Origin: JABHGY01 sp964525185
Lineage (GTDB): Bacteria > Fidelibacterota > Marinisomatia > Marinisomatales > UBA1611
DNA length: 64,000 nt
Direction: 5' to 3'
Assembly (NCBI GenBank): GCA_964525185.1
Contig: CAZGFQ010000006.1
Coordinates: 13,697-77,696 of the forward strand
In this document: piece by piece, positions 54,468-63,539 of the stretch
Numbering within the stretch: the stretch's first letter is position 1
How the letters are laid out: each line of letters starts with the position of its first letter
Notes under the pieces: generated by a model
What the model was told of the DNA's origin: nothing
Database searches by the model: none
The model's input: only the letters and a program-made list of their open reading frames with translations
Made by a program: the position numbers and the translations under genes

Positions 54468-55130
54468 ATGAAAAGACGTATTACAATATTGGCCATTTTG
54501 GGAACCATGGCTTTTTCACAATTAACAGCTCAAGAAAAACCGGGGGAAGAAAACGTGAGCCCCTGGAGTGTTTCTTGTGATATATATAGTCGATATGTCT
54601 GGAGAGGAACTGACTTTGGAAATTCGCCGTCAATTCAACCTGGAATTACATATTCTTCGGGAGCGTTGGCGGTAGGCGCCTGGGGAGCTTGGCAGTTTAA
54701 TGGATCTGCAAATGAAAATGATATTTTTATTTCTTATCAAGCAGGTCCTTTAAATGTAACATTAACGGATTATTTCTTTCCATCTCATTCAGGTGAAAGT
54801 GATGATTTTTTTAATACAAATTCTAATGATGGTTCTCATTTTTTAGAACTAAGCCTGTCAACTTCAATTAATGCTATATCTATCACTGGAGGGTATTTCT
54901 TTGTTGAACCTGGCTCAGATACGCCATCATTTTATAGCAACATTTCATACGGACCATTTCATATAGGGTTAGGTAATGGAATGTACACAACTGTTGATAA
55001 AAACGATGGAAGTGATATTTTTGGCGTAGTAGATGTTGGTGTTACTTCAACAAACGGGTCATACAGTTGCTCCTGGATATTAAACCCAAACCAGCAAACG
55101 ACATTTTTAACTGTCGGTAAAAGTTTTTAA
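54468..55130 (+). CDS. TorF-like (Gcw_chp) outer-membrane protein
   Basis: A 220-residue exported protein with signal MKRRITILAILGTMAFSQLTAQ. The SCDIYSRYVWRGTDFGNSPSIQPG block is typical of the TorF/Gcw_chp family of putative porins, followed by short beta strands and a C-terminal aromatic residue (TFLTVGKSF), as in barrel proteins. It follows the Lrp gene by 40 bases with GAGAGGA before the ATG, and its stop is 12 bases before amt. Its position suggests a role in uptake under nitrogen limitation, which is inference. Confidence 0.75.
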   Translation: MKRRITILAILGTMAFSQLTAQEKPGEENVSPWSVSCDIYSRYVWRGTDFGNSPSIQPGITYSSGALAVGAWGAWQFNGSANENDIFISYQAGPLNVTLTDYFFPSHSGESDDFFNTNSNDGSHFLELSLSTSINAISITGGYFFVEPGSDTPSFYSNISYGPFHIGLGNGMYTTVDKNDGSDIFGVVDVGVTSTNGSYSCSWILNPNQQTTFLTVGKSF

Positions 55131-55142
55131 TTGGGGGTGTAT

Positions 55143-56438
55143 ATGAAATTATTAATTCTATATATATTTATGGTTGGTGGTTTTCTGTTTGGAAAGTCTA
55201 CAACAACTACGGGGGATGAGGCTTTATTCGTCGTAAATAATACATGGATGCTTGTGTCTGCATTTTTAGTATTCATTATGCACTTAGGTTTTGCCACTCT
55301 AGAGTCCGGACTAACTCAGGCTAAAAATACAGTAAACATACTTTTTAAGAATGTCAGTATTGTTGCTATTGGAATATTAACCTATGCCTTTTGTGGGTTT
55401 AATATTATGTACCCGGGATCATTTAATGGAATTCTTGGTTTTGGCGGTTTTGGCTTATCGGTCCCTGCGGGGGCAGCTGGACTCATTGGTTATGCTGGCG
55501 GTAACTATACCTATTTTACTGATTTTATTTTCCAAGCCATGTTTGCGGCAACAGCAGCAACCATTGTGTCGGGCGCTGTAGCTGAACGAATTAAACTTAG
55601 TAGTTTTTTAATTTTTTCGGCTATATATGTAGCGCTTATTTACCCAATAGCAGGATCTTGGACGTGGGGAGCTGGGTGGTTAGGCGATAAAAATTTCCAT
55701 GATTTTGCTGGGTCTACGCTTGTGCATAGTGTCGGAGGTTGGGCCGCATTAGTGGGTGCATATATTCTTGGCCCTCGTATTGGAAAGTATTCCAAGTCGG
55801 GGGCTATAAAACCTATTCTTGGACATAATATGCCTCTGGCAACTATTGGTGTATTTTTATTATGGTTTGGGTGGTATGGTTTTAATGGTGGTTCTGTGTT
55901 ATCGGCAGACCCTGGGGCAGTATCACTCGTATTTGTCACCACAACGCTTTCAGCTGCTGCAGGTGTGGTTGGGGCTATGATTACTTCCTGGTATATATCT
56001 AAAAAACCAGATTTATCTATGATTTTAAATGGGTCCCTTGCTGGGTTAGTTGGCATTACTGCAGGAGCGGACTGCATTAGTCCAACTAATTCTATTATAG
56101 TGGGGTTTATATCTGGAATAATTGTTGTGTTGGCTGTTATTCAGTTGGATAAATTAAAAATAGACGATCCCGTTGGGGCAATTTCGGTACACTTATTTTG
56201 CGGTGTATGGGGGACGCTTTCTGTCGGAATCTTTAGCTCAGACTATTCCGTCTCCACTCAGTTATTGGGGGTTTCTTCCTATGGCGCCTTTTGCTTTATT
56301 AGTTCATTCGTTTTGTTCAAAGTTATTGATTTATTACTTGGGCTTAGAGTTACGGAAGAAGAAGAAATTATTGGATTAGATATTGGCGAGCATGAAATGG
56401 AATCGTATGCTGGGTTTCAAATTTTTTCAGCTGAATAA
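55143..56438 (+). CDS. amt: Ammonium transporter
   Basis: Inner-membrane NH4+/NH3 channel of the Amt/Mep/Rh family. From the ATG at 55143 (GGGGG five bases upstream) it has 431 residues; a TTG four codons earlier is unlikely. Eleven to twelve helices are visible. The twin histidines lie in AGSTLVHSVGGWAAL and GAISVHLFCGVWGTL, and GFATLESGLTQAKN and a Trp-rich pore region (FLLWFGWYGFNGG) match the family. The PII gene follows after 14 bases, so the usual amt-glnK pair is present. Confidence 0.95.
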   Translation: MKLLILYIFMVGGFLFGKSTTTTGDEALFVVNNTWMLVSAFLVFIMHLGFATLESGLTQAKNTVNILFKNVSIVAIGILTYAFCGFNIMYPGSFNGILGFGGFGLSVPAGAAGLIGYAGGNYTYFTDFIFQAMFAATAATIVSGAVAERIKLSSFLIFSAIYVALIYPIAGSWTWGAGWLGDKNFHDFAGSTLVHSVGGWAALVGAYILGPRIGKYSKSGAIKPILGHNMPLATIGVFLLWFGWYGFNGGSVLSADPGAVSLVFVTTTLSAAAGVVGAMITSWYISKKPDLSMILNGSLAGLVGITAGADCISPTNSIIVGFISGIIVVLAVIQLDKLKIDDPVGAISVHLFCGVWGTLSVGIFSSDYSVSTQLLGVSSYGAFCFISSFVLFKVIDLLLGLRVTEEEEIIGLDIGEHEMESYAGFQIFSAE

Positions 56439-56452
56439 TTGAGGAAAGCACA

Positions 56453-56797
56453 ATGAAATTAGTTATAGCAATAATACAGCCCGAAGAACTTCCGTATATT
56501 AAGGAAGAATTATTAAAAAGAGAGATTTACAAATTCACCGTTACAAATGCAAAAGGTCAAGGAAAAGAAATACCGGTACAGGAAGTTTATAGAGGCATTT
56601 CACATGAAATAACTTTATTAAAAAAAGTGCGCCTTGAAATTGCGGTAAATAATGAATATGTAGATTCAGTAGTAGATGCCATAACAACCGTCGCTCAAAA
56701 GGATGGGGATAAGGGGCGTGGTAAAATATTTATTCTTCCTATTGAAGAATGTATCCGTATTCGTACAGGCGAACGCGGAAAAGAAGCCATTGGTTAA
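56453..56797 (+). CDS. PII nitrogen regulatory protein, T-loop Tyr51 replaced by His
   Basis: A 114-residue GlnB/GlnK protein that senses ATP/ADP and 2-oxoglutarate. The T-loop (about 37-55) reads GKEIPVQEVYRGISHEI, aligning with the classical EVYRGAEYxVD so that residue 51 is His, not the uridylylated Tyr. The B-loop (KDGDKGRGKIF, about 82-92) and C-terminal RTGERG are intact. GAGGAAA precedes the ATG. By position it is the GlnK partner of the amt channel, but it cannot be uridylylated at Tyr51. Confidence 0.93.
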   Translation: MKLVIAIIQPEELPYIKEELLKREIYKFTVTNAKGQGKEIPVQEVYRGISHEITLLKKVRLEIAVNNEYVDSVVDAITTVAQKDGDKGRGKIFILPIEECIRIRTGERGKEAIG

Positions 56798-56818
56798 CAT
56801 AATAAAAAAGAGGACAAT

Positions 56819-57829
56819 ATGAGTAAAGTAAAAATAGAATATATTTGGATTGATGGTCATCAACCCACTCAAAAAATGAGATCAAAAACAAAAGTTATTG
56901 ATGGTCCGATAGACCACTTAGATCAAATTCCAGATTGGGGTTTTGATGGTTCCAGCACGATGCAAGCAGAAGGAACAGATAGTGACTGTATGTTAAAGCC
57001 TGTTTGTTTTGTTCCAGATCCCGTTCGAGGCGGCGATAGTATCCTTGCAATGTGTGAGGTTTTAAACGCAGATGGTACGCCTCATAAAACAAATATGAGA
57101 GCAGCGTGTGAAGTAACGGCAAACAAATTTTCTTCGGAAGAGCCCTGGTTTGGCATTGAACAAGAATACACCTTTTTTCAAGGCCGATCTCCTCTAGGAT
57201 GGCCAGAAGGAGGATATCCTGCACCTCAAGGACCTTTTTATTGCGGTGTAGGGGCTGATGAAGTTTTTGGTCGCGATATTGTTGAGGAGCATATGGATGC
57301 TTGCATTGAAGCTGGACTAGAAATATCTGGAATAAACGCAGAAGTCATGCCTGGTCAGTGGGAATTCCAAATTGGCCCTGTTGGCACATTGGAAGCTGGA
57401 GATCAAACATGGTTAGCGCGATATCTACTTTATCGCATTGCGGAAGATTATGGTGTAAGCGCAACACTTCACCCTAAGCCCGTTTCTGGTGACTGGAATG
57501 GTGCGGGTGCTCATACAAACTTTAGCACAAAATCAATGCGCGAAGAAGGCGGCATAGAGATAATTGAAGCTGCGTGTAAAAAGTTAGAAAAAAACCATGA
57601 CGACCATATTGCTATTTATGGCGCACATAACGAAGAGCGATTAACGGGTTTACATGAAACATGCAGTGTTCATGAGTTTAGATATGGTGTAAGCGACAGA
57701 GGGGCGTCTATACGAATTCCCATGCAAACAGCAAATGAAGGTAAAGGGTATCTAGAAGATCGTAGACCGTCTGCAAATATGGATCCTTACTTGGTTTGTG
57801 CAGCATTACTTGAAACAACCTGCGGTTAA
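56819..57829 (+). CDS. Glutamine synthetase, type II (eukaryotic-like)
   Basis: Forms glutamine from glutamate, ammonia and ATP. At 336 residues and with KIEYIWIDG, PDWGFDGSST, DPVRGGDS, GIEQEYTFFQG, FYCGVGAD, NAEVMPGQWEFQIGP and PVSGDWNGAGAHTNFST it matches GSII (glnII), the short eukaryotic-like form, rather than GSI. Metal-binding glutamates and the GHEVM-like segment are in place. It lies 22 bases after PII, so ammonia entering through Amt is likely used here. GSII cannot be adenylylated as enterobacterial GSI is. Confidence 0.94.
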   Translation: MSKVKIEYIWIDGHQPTQKMRSKTKVIDGPIDHLDQIPDWGFDGSSTMQAEGTDSDCMLKPVCFVPDPVRGGDSILAMCEVLNADGTPHKTNMRAACEVTANKFSSEEPWFGIEQEYTFFQGRSPLGWPEGGYPAPQGPFYCGVGADEVFGRDIVEEHMDACIEAGLEISGINAEVMPGQWEFQIGPVGTLEAGDQTWLARYLLYRIAEDYGVSATLHPKPVSGDWNGAGAHTNFSTKSMREEGGIEIIEAACKKLEKNHDDHIAIYGAHNEERLTGLHETCSVHEFRYGVSDRGASIRIPMQTANEGKGYLEDRRPSANMDPYLVCAALLETTCG

Positions 57830-57830
57830 T

Positions 57831-58481
57831 TTATTTAATCACAATTGTTTCCGAATATGATTTCTTTTTTAGGTTGGGTACCATTGCATTTTCCGCTGGA
57901 TACCCAACAGGAATCATTATATAAGCCTTTTCATTTTTAGGTCGTTTTAATATTTTTTCTAAAAAACCCATCGGACTTGGCGTATGCGTTAATGTGACAA
58001 GACCTGCATAATGTAAGGCTGTTAATAAAAACCCCGTGGCAATCCCAACAGACTCATTTACGTAATAATTTTTCTTACGTTTCTCCCCTTCTTCAAAAAC
58101 TTGTTTAAATACAACTATTAGATATGGAGCCGTTTCTAAAAATGGTTTTTGCCAATCTGTGTTAAATTGGTTTAAATCATCTAACCATTCTTTCGTAGCT
58201 CGGTGAGTATAAAATTCTTTTTCTTCCTTTTCGGCGCTTTGTCGAATTTTTTTCTTCAACTCGGCTTCTTTTATAACAATAAAAGTCCACGGTTGTTTAT
58301 TCGCCCCCGAAGGGGCGCCGCAAGCAACTTTTATCGCTTGTGTTATAATTTCTATAGAAACAGGCCTACTTGAAAATTCGCGGATTGACCTTCTAGATAA
58401 CATTGTATCATAATATGCATTAACCCTACTTAGCATTTCTTCCTGTGAAATTTTTTTATATAAAAACTTTTTCATGGACAT
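57831..58481 (-). CDS. Nitroreductase-family FMN oxidoreductase
   Basis: A 216-residue FMN-dependent oxidoreductase. The start is the ATG at 58481 since AAGGA lies 5 bases upstream; the open frame extends 26 codons further but crosses the neighbouring promoter. Family blocks are RRSIREFSSRPV (FMN-phosphate binding), GAPSGANKQPWTFIVIK, and near the C-terminus MIPVGYPAENA. Substrate is unknown (nitro compounds, quinones or other). It is convergent with the glutamine synthetase gene with a 1-base gap and divergent from the PHP protein gene. Confidence 0.9.
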   Translation of the reverse strand: MSMKKFLYKKISQEEMLSRVNAYYDTMLSRRSIREFSSRPVSIEIITQAIKVACGAPSGANKQPWTFIVIKEAELKKKIRQSAEKEEKEFYTHRATKEWLDDLNQFNTDWQKPFLETAPYLIVVFKQVFEEGEKRKKNYYVNESVGIATGFLLTALHYAGLVTLTHTPSPMGFLEKILKRPKNEKAYIMIPVGYPAENAMVPNLKKKSYSETIVIK

Positions 58482-58526
58482 AGCAATCCTTTTAATCTTC
58501 ATTGAATAGGTGCAAAATAAACCCCT

Positions 58527-59978
58527 ATGAATAAAACAATCTATCAACAATTGCATCATTGGCGGAATAGCCTATTGTTTGGATTAACAATTATTCTTCT
58601 TTCACTTGCTGGCTCTACTCCCCGCATAATAAATACACACACTCTTTTAGAAGCAGAAAACTTTGATATTCATATTTCCTCAATACGTATTTTATTTGAA
58701 CCTATGTTAGGACCCATTCTATATTATTTAAGGTCTTACGATCCAATACCTGAGTTTTTTGTTGTGTTTGTCTGGATTGCGATAGTTATGTTAATCCTTA
58801 TATTAAAGGGCGTTTTTTACAAAAAAATATCCTTAATAGGAGCGCTGGGTCGTTGGGCGGTTTTATCAGTATTATTAAGTGGTTTGTGGCTTATGATTTT
58901 TATTTATATGATATCTGGTCCCCTTCCAAGCAATACCATCATTAACAATGATAATGATCGAATTTTATTTAATACTCATACTCACAGTCATTGGAGCCAT
59001 GATGGGTTGATTTCTCCTAAGCAACAAATGGATTGGCATGAGCGAAATGGGTATGATGCTTTTTTTCTTACAGAGCATAATCACAATGAAAATACGATTC
59101 GATTTACAAATGACCAAAAAATGGGTCTTCTCCCAGAAGTTCCGCACATTATGACTGGAATTGAATTTTCAGGAACAAATCATATGTTACTTCTTGGTTT
59201 AAAAAGCCCGCTCATTACCTTTGGCTTAGATGATAAACTGGTCATTGATTCTACACACCAAGATGGTGGTTTGGTCGCTGTAGCCCATTGGTTTTCGGAT
59301 GAGCGTAATTCGATTCAATATTATATCGATAAGGGTGTAGCTGGATTTGAAATTGACAATCGTAATAATATTTATTCAAACAATATTAGGCAACAAATCA
59401 TTGAATCGTGCCGTGACAATAATTTATTTATGCTAGGGTCAGCTGATTATCACGGATACGGATCTGCAGCTCATGTTTGGAATGGGGTACAAATACCGAA
59501 TTGGAAGTTATTATCACATCAGGAAAAAACAGATTCAATTATGGCGCATTTAAAGGAAAAACGATTTACCGCCAATAACGTATTTCGATATATAGATCGC
59601 CCGGTATTTGTTCGGTGGTCGTTATGGACCAGCCCCTTTTATTCAATTATTACTTATTTTAAAGGATTAACATTTACTCAGGTTGTTTCTTGGTTTGTTT
59701 GGATAGTTTTATTTCAATTGTTTAAACAAAAACCATACTACACCATTCTAATGAAGGATAAAATTCAATCTTTGTCCGCGTTGTGTTTTGTTTCGTCGAT
59801 GGGTATACTACTTTTAGGCCTTTCGTATTTACAAAAAGCAAAACCGCTTATTGGTTTCAATGAGCAATATCAAGAATTCGGTTTAAAGTTTTCAATTCTT
59901 GGTATTATTATTGGCGTCGTTTCTTTATCAACTGTTTGGTTAAATAATAAATATAGCCGAACTTATTATCAAAAGTAA
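58527..59978 (+). CDS. Membrane-anchored PHP-domain protein
   Basis: A 483-residue protein with N-terminal helices (about 13-32, 76-96, 106-130), a PHP domain (about 145-330), and C-terminal helices (about 375-395, 410-430, 450-470). PHP metal motifs are FNTHTHSHWSHDG (H151 and H153), FLTEHNHNE, a GIEFSGT strand and a late SADYHG; these form a tri-metal site like that of PHP phosphoesterases. A PHP domain between membrane helices is uncommon. The substrate is unknown. It starts at ATG 45 bases from the divergent nitroreductase start. Confidence 0.82.
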   Translation: MNKTIYQQLHHWRNSLLFGLTIILLSLAGSTPRIINTHTLLEAENFDIHISSIRILFEPMLGPILYYLRSYDPIPEFFVVFVWIAIVMLILILKGVFYKKISLIGALGRWAVLSVLLSGLWLMIFIYMISGPLPSNTIINNDNDRILFNTHTHSHWSHDGLISPKQQMDWHERNGYDAFFLTEHNHNENTIRFTNDQKMGLLPEVPHIMTGIEFSGTNHMLLLGLKSPLITFGLDDKLVIDSTHQDGGLVAVAHWFSDERNSIQYYIDKGVAGFEIDNRNNIYSNNIRQQIIESCRDNNLFMLGSADYHGYGSAAHVWNGVQIPNWKLLSHQEKTDSIMAHLKEKRFTANNVFRYIDRPVFVRWSLWTSPFYSIITYFKGLTFTQVVSWFVWIVLFQLFKQKPYYTILMKDKIQSLSALCFVSSMGILLLGLSYLQKAKPLIGFNEQYQEFGLKFSILGIIIGVVSLSTVWLNNKYSRTYYQK

Positions 59979-60000
59979 ACCATTCAAAAGTGATTCATAA

Positions 60001-61386
60001 ATGCGGCTATTAGAATTCTTCATTATTTTATCAAGTGTGGTTGCACTATATTATTTGTTTATAAAGAATGACCGAACATCTTTTCTATATTCTTTGTTTG
60101 GTTCAATTGCTATTACTTTGATTCACTTTTTCACTGAATCTTCTAGGTGGCAAATGGTTCCTGCGTACTTTTTTCTCGTTGCTATATTTATTGCTTATAA
60201 AATATATAAAAATAAACCGCCCATTGTTTTCCTGTTACTATTTACAGGCTGGCTGGTTGGTTCAGGATTACTCCCGTGGGTTATACCTGTCTTTTCTCTT
60301 CCAGAACCTGATGGGCACTTTAGAGTAGGAACAGAAACATTTCACTGGGTGGATTCTTCGCGACAAGAATGGTTTACAGATGAAGTCGAGGATGATGTTA
60401 GAGAAATTATGGTTCAGATTTGGTATCCTACTGTTAACAATTCATCCGATCAAAGAACGCCATATTTTGATTTTGTGCAACAAAGAGCTCAAGGATTAAG
60501 TAAAGCAGGCGGTCTACCTTCTTTTTTTGCAAATCATCTGGGGTTAATAAAAACAAATACAACTTATAAAACACCCTTTGCTACAATAAAAACAAAGTTG
60601 CCTGTAATTATTACATCACACGGAATTACAGGATCCAGGCATCTTCATTCTTCCTTAAATGAACATTTTGCTAGCGAGGGGTTTGTCGTTTTTGGCGTGG
60701 ATCATTCTTATGATGCAAATTTGACAATTTTCCCGGATGGACATACAGCAGATTATCGGTCAGACTTATATGGCAATCCGGACAGCGTTCTCGTTCGAAA
60801 GCGTCAAATGGAGACTCGGACATTTGATATTGTTTATATGTTAAATCAAATTGAAAAAATGAATTCGGGGGAAATTCCATCCATTTTTCAGTCTAAAATA
60901 GATATGGATAACATTGGAATTATTGGACATTCATATGGAGGGGCTACTGCCATAAATGCATCAGCTATAGACAGACGACTTAAAGCCTGTATTGCCTTAG
61001 ATGGGTGGATAAACCCTATTCCAAATACCATACTACAATCCGGCGTTCCTGTGCCTTTTTATTATTTAGGAAGACCAAGCTGGGTTAATTCAGATTATCA
61101 AAATAATTATGATTTATTATTTTCTTTATTACAAAATGGTGTTGATGAACAATTATTTTCAATCGTTAAAGATACAGAACACTTAGACTTTACTGATACC
61201 CCTTTATTTTCACCCTTGGCTTCCTATTTTCTAGACGTTGGAGAATTACCTGTATCTATATCTCACCCATTAATACTTTCACAAACAATTACATTTTTTA
61301 ATCATCATTTAAGAAATGGTTTAGGTCGCTATGTTGCACCAGAAAGTCCATATTTAATAATTCAAAATTGGGAACCAAATGATTAA
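60001..61386 (+). CDS. Membrane-anchored alpha/beta hydrolase (PAF-acetylhydrolase-like)
   Basis: A 461-residue serine hydrolase. Four hydrophobic N-terminal segments (about 3-20, 28-44, 52-68, 75-98) anchor it. The catalytic domain has the oxyanion strand VIITSHGITGSRH, nucleophile elbow GIIGHSYGGATA (Ser311), an Asp in FGVDHSYDAN or ALDGWINP, and His in DTEHLDF. This layout resembles platelet-activating-factor acetylhydrolase. It follows the PHP gene by 22 bases and overlaps the next gene by 8 bases. Confidence 0.82.
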   Translation: MRLLEFFIILSSVVALYYLFIKNDRTSFLYSLFGSIAITLIHFFTESSRWQMVPAYFFLVAIFIAYKIYKNKPPIVFLLLFTGWLVGSGLLPWVIPVFSLPEPDGHFRVGTETFHWVDSSRQEWFTDEVEDDVREIMVQIWYPTVNNSSDQRTPYFDFVQQRAQGLSKAGGLPSFFANHLGLIKTNTTYKTPFATIKTKLPVIITSHGITGSRHLHSSLNEHFASEGFVVFGVDHSYDANLTIFPDGHTADYRSDLYGNPDSVLVRKRQMETRTFDIVYMLNQIEKMNSGEIPSIFQSKIDMDNIGIIGHSYGGATAINASAIDRRLKACIALDGWINPIPNTILQSGVPVPFYYLGRPSWVNSDYQNNYDLLFSLLQNGVDEQLFSIVKDTEHLDFTDTPLFSPLASYFLDVGELPVSISHPLILSQTITFFNHHLRNGLGRYVAPESPYLIIQNWEPND

Positions 61387-61582
61387 ACATTCTTTTAGAA
61401 TAACGATTGGTATCATTCTTGTTATTATAGGATTAATCGGCGGATTAATACCTATTTTTCAAGGGTGGGTTTTTGGTATTCCCGGTTTAATCATTTTAGC
61501 AGATTATTTTCCCCCCATTCATCGATTGTTAGTTTGGGCGAAAAAGAAAACAGGGCTTTCGGAAAAGGATAAAAAAAAATAA
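61379..61582 (+). CDS. PGPGW-type small transmembrane protein
   Basis: A 67-residue membrane protein with one or two hydrophobic helices, containing GGLIPIFQGWVFGIPGLIIL, the PGPGW family signature (here IFQGW for PGPGW), and a lysine-rich C-terminus. These proteins are of unknown function. It overlaps the hydrolase by 8 bases and is followed immediately by a perfect hairpin. Confidence 0.72.
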   Translation: MIKHSFRITIGIILVIIGLIGGLIPIFQGWVFGIPGLIILADYFPPIHRLLVWAKKKTGLSEKDKKK

Positions 61583-61584
61583 TT

Positions 61585-61611
61585 ATATGATAAAATCCAT
61601 TTTTATCATAT
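61585..61611 (+). terminator. AT-rich perfect hairpin, possible transcription terminator
   Basis: ATATGATAAAA (61585-61595) pairs perfectly over 11 bases with TTTTATCATAT (61601-61611), with a 5-base loop. It begins 2 bases after the PGPGW stop. There is no following T-run, and the stem is AT-rich, so termination efficiency is unknown. Confidence 0.45.
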
Positions 61612-61697
61612 TGTAAGATCATGTAAAGTTGGGTACGGGATTTTACTAAATCTAGTGACTTTTATAGTTAACATACCAAACCAGCCTCCGGCAATTA

Positions 61698-62990
61698 GTG
61701 CCTTCCAATCGGTCTAATATAACAACAATTGTCGGCGCCCAGTGGGGTGACGAAGGCAAAGGAAAAATCACAGACTTTTTTGCCGGCGAATCGGATTATG
61801 TGGTTCGTTTTCACGGGGGAAACAATGCGGGACACACTGTCATTGTTGATGGTAATATTTTTAAACTTCATCTTATCCCCTCCGGGATTGTATATGGTGA
61901 ACCTATTAGCGTTATAGGGAATGGTGTTGTTGTCGATCCCAAAGCACTATTAGATGAAATTGCTTATGTAATAGAAAAAGGAATTACCCCAAAACTGATG
62001 GTAAGTGATCGCGCGCATGTTATTATGCCGTATCATATAGCCATGGATGGAGCGTTATCTGGTCATCAAGGAAATCTGGCAGCTGGAAGCACTCGTCGTG
62101 GAATTGCGCCAGTTTATGCAGACAAAATGTTCAGAAATGGAATCCGAATGGTAGACCTATTAGAACCTAATGTATTCAGAGAAAAACTTGAGAAAGGATA
62201 TACTTTTTCTAAAGGAATCATTGAAAAAACACTTAATCAATCTTTAGACATTTCTATTGATGATATTTATGATACATATTCTATTTATGGAGAAAAATTA
62301 AAACCTTACATTCATGACACATCTGTAGAATTATACAACGCCCATAAATCCGGGAAATCTATTTTGTTTGAAGGCGCTCAAGGTATAAGCCTGGACGTTG
62401 ATCATGGTATATATCCTTATACCACTTCTAGCAATACAGCTGCAGGGCATATATCTATTGGAACAGGTGTAAGTTTTCGAAATATTGATCGCATCATTGG
62501 GGTGACCAAAGCTTATTTAAGTCGTGTTGGGGAAAGCCCTTTGCCGTCAGAACTCCATGGCAAGGATGCAATATCACTTCGGGATAAAGGGGGTGAATAT
62601 GGAACAACAACCGGACGACCACGTCGAGTTGGTTGGCTTGATTTAGTTCAGGTGCGGCAAGCTGTTCGTGTATGCGGATTAACGGAAATAGCACTCACAA
62701 AACTAGACGTTTTGAATGGTTTTTCTGAATTGCCCGTTTGTGTCGCCTATAATGTAAAGGGTATACACATTACTGAAATGCCCGCCAGCCTTACTCAATA
62801 CCGTAATGCTAAACCTGTGTATAAATCATTACCAGGTTGGGGTGAATTACCAGAAAATATTTGGGAAAAAGGATATAATGCTTTACCTGAAACATTAAAA
62901 GATTATATAGCCTTTATTGAGAGTGAAGTGGGGTGTCCCGTGAAAATTGTTTCAGTTGGCCCACAAAGGCACGAAACTATTATTAGGTAA
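61698..62990 (+). CDS. purA: Adenylosuccinate synthetase
   Basis: Adds aspartate to IMP using GTP, the first committed step of AMP synthesis. The 430-residue protein begins at a GTG; the next residues (SNITTIVGAQWGDEGKGK) give the GTP-binding loop, and GGNNAGHTVIVDG with the catalytic His, STRRGIAPVYADK, FEGAQGISLDVDHG and TTTGRPRRVGWLDLVQVRQA follow. No clear ribosome binding site is seen. It is followed after 4 bases by hpt and then purL, a purine cluster. Confidence 0.97.
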   Translation: MPSNRSNITTIVGAQWGDEGKGKITDFFAGESDYVVRFHGGNNAGHTVIVDGNIFKLHLIPSGIVYGEPISVIGNGVVVDPKALLDEIAYVIEKGITPKLMVSDRAHVIMPYHIAMDGALSGHQGNLAAGSTRRGIAPVYADKMFRNGIRMVDLLEPNVFREKLEKGYTFSKGIIEKTLNQSLDISIDDIYDTYSIYGEKLKPYIHDTSVELYNAHKSGKSILFEGAQGISLDVDHGIYPYTTSSNTAAGHISIGTGVSFRNIDRIIGVTKAYLSRVGESPLPSELHGKDAISLRDKGGEYGTTTGRPRRVGWLDLVQVRQAVRVCGLTEIALTKLDVLNGFSELPVCVAYNVKGIHITEMPASLTQYRNAKPVYKSLPGWGELPENIWEKGYNALPETLKDYIAFIESEVGCPVKIVSVGPQRHETIIR

Positions 62991-62994
62991 TTAT

Positions 62995-63534
62995 ATGCAT
63001 AAAGATATTAAAAATATTTTAGTAGATGAACAATCTGTTCTAAGTAGAACAAAAGAGTTAGCAGACCAAATTAATTCAGATTACGTCCACGTTGATAATA
63101 TTATGATTGTATCCATTTTAAAGGGCGCATTTATGTTTACATCTGATTTGGTAAAGCGATTAAATGTACCGCATATTGTTGACTTTATGGCTTTAAGCAC
63201 CTATGGTGCAGAATCAAAAGCCAGCGGAGAGGTTAGGGTTATTATGGATTTACGCCACCCCGTTCAAAACCAACATGTACTGATTGTAGAAGATATTTTA
63301 GATACTGGACTTACGCTTCAATTTCTGGAAAGAATACTCCAAACTCGAAATGTAGCATCATTGAAAACGTGTGTGTTAGCTCAAAAAGAAGGAAAAGAAA
63401 ACGATATTATTAATATTGATTATTTAGGCTTTACCATACCGGATGTTTGGGTTGTTGGTTATGGGCTGGATTATGCTGACAAACATAGAACTTTACCTTA
63501 TATTGGCGAATTAAAGCCGTCTGTGTACTTGTGA
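62995..63534 (+). CDS. hpt: Hypoxanthine phosphoribosyltransferase
   Basis: Salvage enzyme converting hypoxanthine or guanine plus PRPP to IMP or GMP. Translation from the ATG at 62995 gives 179 residues, the usual size; the open frame upstream lies inside purA and is a shadow. Motifs are VSILKGAFMFTSDLV, the PRPP-binding VLIVEDILDTGLTL (about 98-111), and the purine-binding DVWVVGYGLDYADKHR region. It lies between purA and purL. Confidence 0.95.
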   Translation: MHKDIKNILVDEQSVLSRTKELADQINSDYVHVDNIMIVSILKGAFMFTSDLVKRLNVPHIVDFMALSTYGAESKASGEVRVIMDLRHPVQNQHVLIVEDILDTGLTLQFLERILQTRNVASLKTCVLAQKEGKENDIINIDYLGFTIPDVWVVGYGLDYADKHRTLPYIGELKPSVYL

Positions 63535-63539
63535 TTTAG

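Noticed and set aside
55640..56077. 145-residue ORF opposite amt
   Set aside because: Proline-rich shadow of a membrane protein gene; the amt reading has all family motifs.
62947..62994. 16-codon N-terminal extension of hpt overlapping purA
   Set aside because: The ATG at 62995 gives the normal enzyme length; the extension is out-of-frame purA coding sequence.
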